This document shows, piece by piece, positions 9,946-15,004 of a stretch of 15,004 bases of DNA. Positions within the stretch are counted from its first letter, which is position 1, and each line of letters opens with the position of its first letter. The notes below the pieces were generated by a model. The model was not told where the DNA came from, ran no database searches, and saw only the letters and a list, made by a program, of their open reading frames with translations. Position numbers and translations under genes: made by a program. The stretch spans positions 1-15,004 of the forward strand of contig FLMG01002862.1 in the NCBI GenBank assembly GCA_900088475.1, given 5' to 3'. The DNA comes from Hyphochytrium catenoides. Taxonomy: Eukaryota; Sar; Hyphochytriomycetes; Hyphochytriales; Hyphochytriaceae.

Positions 9946-12900
9946 GACTCTCACACAACTGGCACGCGGTAAATGAGTTGCACTCTCTCTCTTTCGGTAC
10001 TTCTTTGTCTGACTCGCCATCCATCACTTTCCTTCACTTTCCCACATTGCTATTCATAATGTGCTGCCTATTGTCACCATCGGGAACTCTGTGCATACCT
10101 CGCTCTGACTGCTATGCTCGTCTCTGCTCTCTGACCTCTGCGACCCTTGCTCTTTTGCATTATGTCTGCTTTGGCGATGACACAGGCCATTCACAAGGCA
10201 AAGTTGGAAGAGATTCAGCGCTCCAAGCAGGGCCTGGAGCAGGATAAGGCAAGGGTGGACCGGCTGATTGCTAGGGACAACAGCGAGATCCCTCGAGCAG
10301 AAAGAAAGATTAAGGACTTACGGGATAGCCTTGCAGAGGTAAGAATAACAACAGGAAAATAATGCTTTCAACGGGCTGAAGGATGGGGAGACAAGGACCA
10401 AGCTCTGGGTGGTGGCCTATCGTCCTCTTTGTTCCCCTCTCCCCCTCCGGGGCCTTTTTTTAACTCTCTCCTCTCTCTTTCTCTCTCCTCTCTCTCCCTC
10501 ACCGTCGTCTTTGATGATATTAGGAAACAGAGGTCGACACAACGGCTATTGAGCAAGAAATCGAGGATTACAACCAGCAGATGGAGGAACTCAGTGCCAA
10601 GAAAGAAGAGATCTTAGAGAGAATCGAGGCCAGAGAAGGAGAGTTAGAGCCCTATGAGGTATGGAAGAACCTAGCTAGCTAGGTGGTGTCCTCAAAGGTG
10701 TCCTCCCTTGGAGGGGTCAATAGAAGGGAAAAGAGATGGATGGAGAGGAAGGAAAAGCGAGGGTCTCAGAGAGGGAGAGAGCGACAAGCAGTGTCAAAGA
10801 GACCGTCAAAACCTACCGGAAGAATCGCTACACCTTTCACTCACTGAGGCTTCACCGCAGTCTCGACTGGAATCCCTGAGATTCGAGAACCAAATAGAGG
10901 TTCGGCAGGAACAGATGGAGAAAGAGCTGGAGAGCATGACGGCAAAGCTGGAGGATCAAGCCCGCAGGACTAGGCGTAGGCTGAAGGCTGTCAGTGAACA
11001 TGAAGCCGCTGTCTCCACACTAGAGCAAGATTTTCGAGAGAAACAGGTTCGTCTTCGTCTCATAAATCTCTTTCTCTGAGAAGGATGACCGGTACAAATA
11101 AGCCAGAGATGGGGCTCACCTTCCGCTCCCTTGTAGGCAAAGCTCCCAGAAGTTAAGGCAAAGGCTGCGAGAATTGAGCAGAACGAGAATTATCCCCATG
11201 GTGATAGAATCGAGCTTGGAGAACCATCCCATAAAGTTAGAGAGGCCTTAGACGTCACAAAAGTAGGGAAGGAGTATCTTTGCACCTCTCTCCTGCGTAT
11301 ACGTTACTTACTCGCATCTTTTCTCGTCAGTACGGCTCTCTCTTGCATCTTTCATCCCTTAGCCTCCTACTTACGATCTATGTGAGGTCTCTCTTCATCT
11401 CTTTGGCTGACTCTCTCCTTCCTAGAAACGCGTAGAGCAGCATCGAGCCAAGTACAAAGTCGTTGACTCTGCGGATCTTCTTCACCGCTATGAAGGTCTC
11501 AAAAGCAAGCTTGAAGGAAAGCGCGAGGCCTATCGCACGGTAGAGTCTGTCAACTCTCTGGCTTTGACCTTCTCTTCTATCATTAAGACTTATCCTCGCT
11601 AGTCTCAACGCCTTCTTCAGAGGTCTCTATCTCTATCTGGTGGTCTCTCGCTCTCTCTCCGTCCCCCTGAGGCAGACTTCACTCTTTATCTGCCCCTTGC
11701 ACTTGAGCTATCCTTGATATTGCGCTTCTCTCCTTCCTCATTAAGTTCCATCCACTTCACCTTCCAAGCGGTCTGTTCTACCATTCTCTTCTGTCATTCT
11801 CTTGATTATACGGTCAGTCTTGCTTCTCCTTTCCATGCTCAGGCTAGAGGTTTATGCAGGCCTTACTCTGACTTCCGTCGTCCTCTCTGTGCCAGGTTGA
11901 GGAGAATCTCAGCATCATTGAGAAAATGCTGATCTCCCGTGAGAAGTTATGGAGCGAGTTCTCAGTGGCACTTTCCCGCGCTGTGTGTTTGGAGTTCTCC
12001 CGTCTTTTGTGTGAGAAGAATATTCAAGGTCGGATTCTGCTGGATCATGCCAAGAAGACGCTGGACTTCAAGGTAGATAGGGCTTCTCTGAGTTTCCTCC
12101 CCCAATTATCTGGCCCCTAAGACCTTTGAGCTCATTATGTTTCAGTCTATGGCATTACTTTCACTTCTGCCTGAAGCACTATTGCTATTGTCTCTTTGAT
12201 AGATAGGTGGACTCTCCGTGTTTCTTCTTTGCAAATGACTACCAAGCTCTACTAAGAGGTCTGCCACTAACTGCTGCTGAAGATTGAAGGCAAGGGAGCG
12301 ACAGTCTCTGCCCGAGAGGGAGACAGCGCCGGTAAAAGGAGGAAGAAAAAGGATGCTCAAAATGCTGGGGTCGACATGTCTGCGGTTGAGCCCAGTGAGA
12401 GCGAGAAGGAGAAAGAAAAGACAGACTCCAGTACTTTGTCAGGAGGAGAGAGGTAAGCCTTGCTTCATTATATATCTGACCGTACGAATAATTGCTCACA
12501 TTCTTTTTGGCTCTTCTTCCTTCTCCATTCTCCATCATGCAGGTCAACAGTCCAGCTAGCTTTCTTAGCTGCTGTGGGCCAGTCTTCGGACTGTCCTTTC
12601 CGGATTTTCGATGAATTTGATGTTTATATGGACAGTAAGAACCGCACCACGGCCCTCAACAGCCTGGTGGAGATGGGTCTCAATCGTTCGACGCAGCAGT
12701 ATATCTTCATCACGCCCAATGACTTGAGGTAGAGGGAAATGTTTTTGATTCTTTCTTCCTCTCTCTTCTTCTACCTGCCCTTTGGCTCTCGCTTCCTCAT
12801 CTGAGGAAGGTGCTTTTCAAATTCTACTCTATCTTAGCTAACGCCACAGATTCCCTCTTGGTCTCTCTTGCCTTAGGCGAACTGTGCCTTTACTCCTCTT

Positions 12901-13236
12901 AAAATGTCTGACAAACCTTCTATACTCTCCTCTCCCCCCCTCCCCTCTTTTCTTCCTCTCTCTCTCTCTTTTTGTCTTCCCTCTCCCCCCGCCTCTCTCT
13001 CTCTCTCTCTCTCTCGCTCGCTCTCTCTTCATTCTCTCTCTCTTCTCTTTGTCTCTGTGCTCATGCCTTACCTCTATCATTTCTTTCTCCAACCCAACTC
13101 TCTCTATCTCTATAGCTCGATCGATCGAGAGAGCGCTGGCGCCATGCTGTCGATGCACAAACTGAGGGCTCCACGCTCCCCGGCCGATGCCGCCACCGCC
13201 GCGGCAGCAGGTCGGGAGGGCAGCAGAAGCCCCTAA
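6334..13236 (+). CDS. SMC6: SMC6 copy 2: divergent tandem paralogue, 22 exons, complete
   Basis: Exons: 6334-6428, 6516-6772, 6855-6950, 7021-7184, 7332-7595, 7661-7767, 7826-8000, 8081-8275, 8414-8553, 8624-8753, 8919-9014, 9144-9320, 9533-9772, 10186-10338, 10524-10658, 10861-11046, 11137-11262, 11426-11539, 11896-12072, 12283-12452, 12543-12728, 13116-13236. Joined they give 1167 residues. ATG 6334 follows an in-frame TGA at 6298 and splices in phase with exon 2. Walker A is 97-104, the Q-loop glutamine is Q214, the hinge spans about 498-712, LSGGER is 1061-1066 and Walker B is D1089/E1090, so the ATPase looks intact. Differences from copy 1: a different N-terminus with RRKRR and PKRRK runs, a 34-residue longer exon 20 (charged insertion before the signature), and an alanine-rich C-terminus ending REGSRSP that lacks the TTQSTINF motif. 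Introns are on average much longer than in copy 1. The role is presumably SMC6-like; specialisation is inference. The acceptor of intron 19 (AAG at 12280-12282) and donor of intron 5 (GTTTGA) are the weakest exon calls. Confidence 0.88.
9808..9856. repeat. (CT)n microsatellite, intron 13 of copy 2
   Basis: Forty-nine bases of almost pure CT with occasional TT interruptions. It directly precedes the first copy of the 52-base unit in the same intron. Confidence 0.9.
9857..10009 (+). repeat. Direct repeat, 52-base unit with 101-bp period, separated by CT tract
   Basis: The unit ACTGGCACGCGGTAAATGAG plus 32 more bases occurs at 9857-9908 and again at 9958-10009, with three mismatches in 52 by my count. 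A CT tract (9910-9944) lies between them, as another precedes the first unit, so the duplicated module was probably CT tract plus unit. The low divergence points to a recent event, such as unequal exchange or slippage between CT tracts. Confidence 0.88.
9910..9944. repeat. (CT)n microsatellite, intron 13 of copy 2
   Basis: Thirty-five bases of nearly pure CT between the two copies of the 52-base direct repeat. It mirrors the tract before the first copy. Confidence 0.9.
10464..10500. repeat. CT-rich tract in intron 14 of copy 2
   Basis: Imperfect CT repeats in the 3' half of the 185-bp intron 10339-10523, upstream of the acceptor GATGATATTAG. It follows a stretch of C and T homopolymers. Confidence 0.8.
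11540..11895 (+). other. Intron 18 of SMC6 copy 2 (356 bp)
   Basis: The donor is GTAGAG after codon ACG, and the acceptor CTGTGCCAG. The matching intron of copy 1 is only 63 bp. The sequence is CT-rich throughout on the coding strand. I see no conserved exon, RNA gene or transposon ends inside it. Confidence 0.78.
12283..12452 (+). other. Exon 20 of SMC6 copy 2: charged insertion before the ABC signature
   Basis: This exon is 170 nt against 68 nt for the same exon of copy 1, a gain of 102 nt or 34 codons, leaving the frame intact. It encodes residues 1010-1066: a basic cluster GKRRKKK (1026-1032), an acidic/lysine stretch SESEKEKEKTD (1047-1057), then TLSGGER. The insertion sits in the loop between the conserved DH..TL strand of exon 19 and the signature motif. 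It resembles a nuclear-localisation or disordered regulatory linker, which is inference. The start relies on an AAG acceptor at 12280-12282 behind a CTAAC branch-like motif. Confidence 0.75.
12729..13115 (+). other. Intron 21 of SMC6 copy 2 (387 bp) with long pyrimidine tract
   Basis: It starts with GTAGAG after the NDL codons and ends TCTCTATAG. The matching intron of copy 1 is 80 bp. Positions 12925-13055 are nearly all C and T, with CT runs and C homopolymers. Minus-strand frames through it only encode Arg-Glu repeats and are not genes. Confidence 0.8.
12925..13055. repeat. Long CT/C-rich microsatellite region
   Basis: About 130 bases almost without purines on the plus strand: CT dinucleotide runs, C6-C7 homopolymers and T runs. 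It lies inside intron 21 of copy 2, ending about 60 bases before the acceptor. Confidence 0.88.
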
Positions 13237-13946
13237 AGCCAGCCCTCATCCTATTTATTTCGTGATTCTCTATTTGAAGTGACACCTAGCACTTATGTTA
13301 GGCATAGGAAATAGCATATAGAGGTCAAATTAGGCCTTTGCTTCTGTTTACCTCCTTGTTTTGTCGTGGTGCTTCGAATCAAACTAATCTATTTGATCTA
13401 ATTAATCTATGGCTCAGCTATAGTCGTATTAAACTCATGTTGGGACATTAGGCTCGCTTACGAGATCTAAAGTTTGTTCAAATAAAAACACATTATAGCA
13501 GTCTTATATAGGAGCTTGTAAGGTTAATCCGGACTTCTTCGCTTTTTGGGAGGATTGTTGAGGGACCGAAACGGCCTTGGGCTTCTGATGCTGTGGCGTG
13601 CCGCTTGGAGACCTGCCGTCTCATGACTCGGCAGCCGGTCTGCAGATGGAGCTCAGGTGAAGCTCGCATGGAGACTGTAGCTTTCAAGTCTCCAGCCATA
13701 GAACTCCATGCTAGCCCCAGACGGCCAAAGAGGCAATGCGGCTACGTGTAGTCCGTCCCACAGTTAGCGCTAGAGGAGGTCGACTGGAGGTGAAAGGCAG
13801 CCTTCTTAGAGCTATAACTACAGGCCAAGTCTTCTTTGCACTTGGCGGAAACGAGATGCTCACGGGTCAGCTAGACTACTGAAGGAAGTAGGTCAGGGGC
13901 AGTCAAAGAACAGGCAGGGTGCTTTCCAATCAACCTGAACAGAGCT
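13237..13946. other. Intergenic region between SMC6 copies 2 and 3
   Basis: This 710-bp stretch has an AT-rich first half (about 13250-13510), probably the 3' UTR of copy 2, with AATAAA at 13481-13486. The second half is GC-richer and should contain the promoter and leader of copy 3. No ORF with a recognisable product, RNA gene or transposon end is visible. No long similarity to the 5722-6333 spacer stands out by eye. Confidence 0.55.
13481..13486 (+). terminator. Candidate polyadenylation signal of SMC6 copy 2
   Basis: AATAAA lies 245 bp past the stop codon of copy 2 in AT-rich DNA, at a place comparable to the hexamer after copy 1. Use of this hexamer in this organism is not known. Confidence 0.4.
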
Positions 13947-14564
13947 ATGGGTCCAAAGACTGCCACAAAGAAGCGCTCCGCTCCAGCCACGGCAGAGGAG
14001 GAGGACCGTGACCGAGAAGAAGAAGACGATGAAGATAGGTAGGCCAGTCGTTTAAGGAAAGGAATGTGGAGAGAGGTATTAACGAGAGAGACTTCAAAGG
14101 AGCGGGGAAGAGAGCATGATGGAGAAAGTATGCCCTTAGACAAGAGTTGGAATTCTCTAATTGCCATTTATGCAGTGCTGAGGAGCTGCAGTCCTCGTCT
14201 GAGGCCATTCCTCGTCAACCTGGTTCCCTAGCTAGACAGAAGGCAAAGCGCCCACGTACAGAGGCGCCAAGAGAAAGACAGCAACGGACTCTCCAAAGTG
14301 AGCCGGGAGTCATACAAGAAATAACGGTTGAGAACTTCATGTGCCATCGGAAGCTGAAGGTGAAGCTGAACCCTTCGATCAACTTCATCACGGGGCAGAA
14401 TGGGAGTGGAAAGAGTGCCATTCTGTGTGCTCTGCAGATCTGTCTTGGAGCCAGTGGTGAGGGGCGATGTCAGGATGGCGACGCAATGCTTATTTTTGTC
14501 TGAGAAGCTTTCTTTAGTGACAATGGCTGTTGTCTCTCTTCTTTCTCTCTCCCTCTCATTCTCT

Positions 14565-14601
<37 letters not shown>

Positions 14602-15004
14602 CTCGCTCTCTCTTTCTCTCTTTCTTGCGCGCTGTCTCTCCTTTTCTCTTTCTTGCGCTCTCTCTCTCTCATTTTCTCTCGCTCTTGCACTATCTCTTTG
14701 CGGGCCGTCGTCCCTGATGCTGCAGCTTCCTTATTCGTGGCATTGTACTTTTCTCATATCCCGCTGGTCCTTGGTTTGCCCTTTCTTCCTCGTGCTTACT
14801 CCCTCTTGGTTACCTTTCCGCGTGACTTCTAGCTAAAGTCACCCATCGAGGGAGAGGCTTGAGGGATCTCATCCGCCATGGCTCCGCTAGCCAGCCTGCG
14901 TATGCTCGGGTAACCCTTTGTAACACGGGTGCGGGTCTCCCACTCTGTCTCTCGGACTCTTTTGGTCTCTTTCCTCTCTCTCTCTTTCCCTCTCTCTCTC
15001 TCTC
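13947..15004 (+). CDS. SMC6: SMC6 copy 3: N-terminal part only, runs off the window
   Basis: Exons visible: 13947-14038, 14176-14456, 14833-14928; a fourth intron-exon step lies beyond the window, since a GT donor opens at 14929. The 156 visible residues have an acidic stretch EEEDRDREEEDDED, basic runs (KKR, RQKAKRPR), then ENFMCH (83-88), Walker A GQNGSGKS (104-111) and the head segment THRGRGLRDLIRH. Splice phases (2, 1, 1) match copies 1 and 2. Its sequence around the NFMCH motif (ITVENFMCH, then KLKVKLNPSINF) differs from the VNVQNFMCH and NRHINF shared by copies 1 and 2, so it appears to be the outgroup. ATG 13947 is chosen because exon 1 from it joins exon 2 in phase, as in the other two copies. 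Whether the rest of this gene is intact cannot be seen. The hinge, signature and Walker B motifs are outside the window. Confidence 0.85.
14457..14832 (+). other. Intron 2 of SMC6 copy 3 (376 bp)
   Basis: The donor GTGAGG follows the conserved codons G-A-S plus one base, and the acceptor is GTGACTTCTAG. The same intron is 87 bp in copy 1 and 82 bp in copy 2. Much of it is a CT microsatellite; the rest is ordinary pyrimidine-rich sequence. Plus-strand frames rich in Leu and Ser here are translations of the repeat. Confidence 0.82.
14531..14695. repeat. CT microsatellite region in intron 2 of copy 3
   Basis: Long CT runs with the purest core near 14561-14600, broken by TTGCGC-type interruptions near 14625 and 14652 that look like internal duplications of the tract. 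Confidence 0.88.
14964..15004. repeat. CT-rich tract in intron 3 of copy 3, cut by window end
   Basis: CT repeats with few interruptions in the intron that opens at 14929. The tract continues to the last base, so its full length is unknown. Confidence 0.85.

Larger units (their letters stand above)
9773..10185 (+). other. Intron 13 of SMC6 copy 2 (413 bp), repeat-rich
   Basis: It has donor GTTAGT after the hinge codon ATC and acceptor GATGACACAG. It is about four times the length of the matching copy 1 intron (104 bp). It holds two CT tracts and a duplicated unit (see the direct repeat entry), followed by about 170 bases of ordinary pyrimidine-rich sequence. No coding exon, RNA gene or mobile element is recognisable in it. 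Confidence 0.8.

Noticed and set aside
10675-10860. In-frame open extension upstream of exon 16 of copy 2
   Set aside because: It is open and in phase with exon 16 but has no AG acceptor in the right phase near its 5' end, and copy 1 has no counterpart; kept as intron.
12838-13158. Minus-strand Arg/Glu-repeat protein
   Set aside because: It is a translation of the CT microsatellite in intron 21 of copy 2 read on the opposite strand.
14400-14832. Plus-strand Leu/Ser-rich frames resembling membrane proteins
   Set aside because: They come from CT repeats in intron 2 of copy 3; hydrophobicity is a result of the repeat, not a gene.
1-15004. Bacterial operon or prokaryotic defence system reading (SMC-like ATPases)
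   Set aside because: The coding sequence is interrupted by regular GT-AG introns and encodes eukaryotic SMC6-specific hinge and head motifs.

Overview
This is a stretch of an intron-rich eukaryotic nuclear genome, probably a protist or alga, with moderate GC. The evidence is 44 short introns (58-413 bp) that almost all obey GT-AG, pyrimidine-rich intron 3' ends, CTAAY-type branch-point-like motifs, and proteins that make sense only after splicing. I cannot name the species. GT-AG splicing argues against a core dinoflagellate, although the head-to-tail array of paralogues resembles the tandem arrays seen there. No RNA gene, transposon or CRISPR array is visible.

The window holds three head-to-tail, plus-strand copies of a gene for SMC6, the ATPase of the Smc5/6 DNA-repair and chromosome-maintenance complex. 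Copy 1 (255-5721, 22 exons, 1160 residues by my splicing) and copy 2 (6334-13236, 22 exons, 1167 residues) are complete. Copy 3 starts at 13947 and leaves the window after its third exon (156 residues visible). All three keep the Walker A motif GQNGSGKS. Copies 1 and 2 also keep the long coiled coils, the SMC6-type hinge, the LSGGER signature and the Walker B DE pair, so each looks like a working ATPase rather than a pseudogene.

Copies 1 and 2 have the same 21 intron positions and phases, and 17 of 22 exons have identical length, so the duplication followed intron gain. The proteins have diverged unevenly: by my count about 83% identity in head exon 4, 79% in exon 21, 68% in hinge exon 13, but only 29% in coiled-coil exon 16. 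Copy 2 has a 34-residue charged, lysine-rich insertion just before the signature motif and a different C-terminal tail. Copy 3 looks like the earlier branch.

The intergenic stretches are short (612 and 710 bp), each with an AATAAA hexamer. Copy 2 has much larger introns than copy 1, several filled with CT microsatellites; one carries a 101-bp-period duplication. SMC6 is usually a single essential gene, so a triple array of intact but divergent copies is the main biological point of interest.
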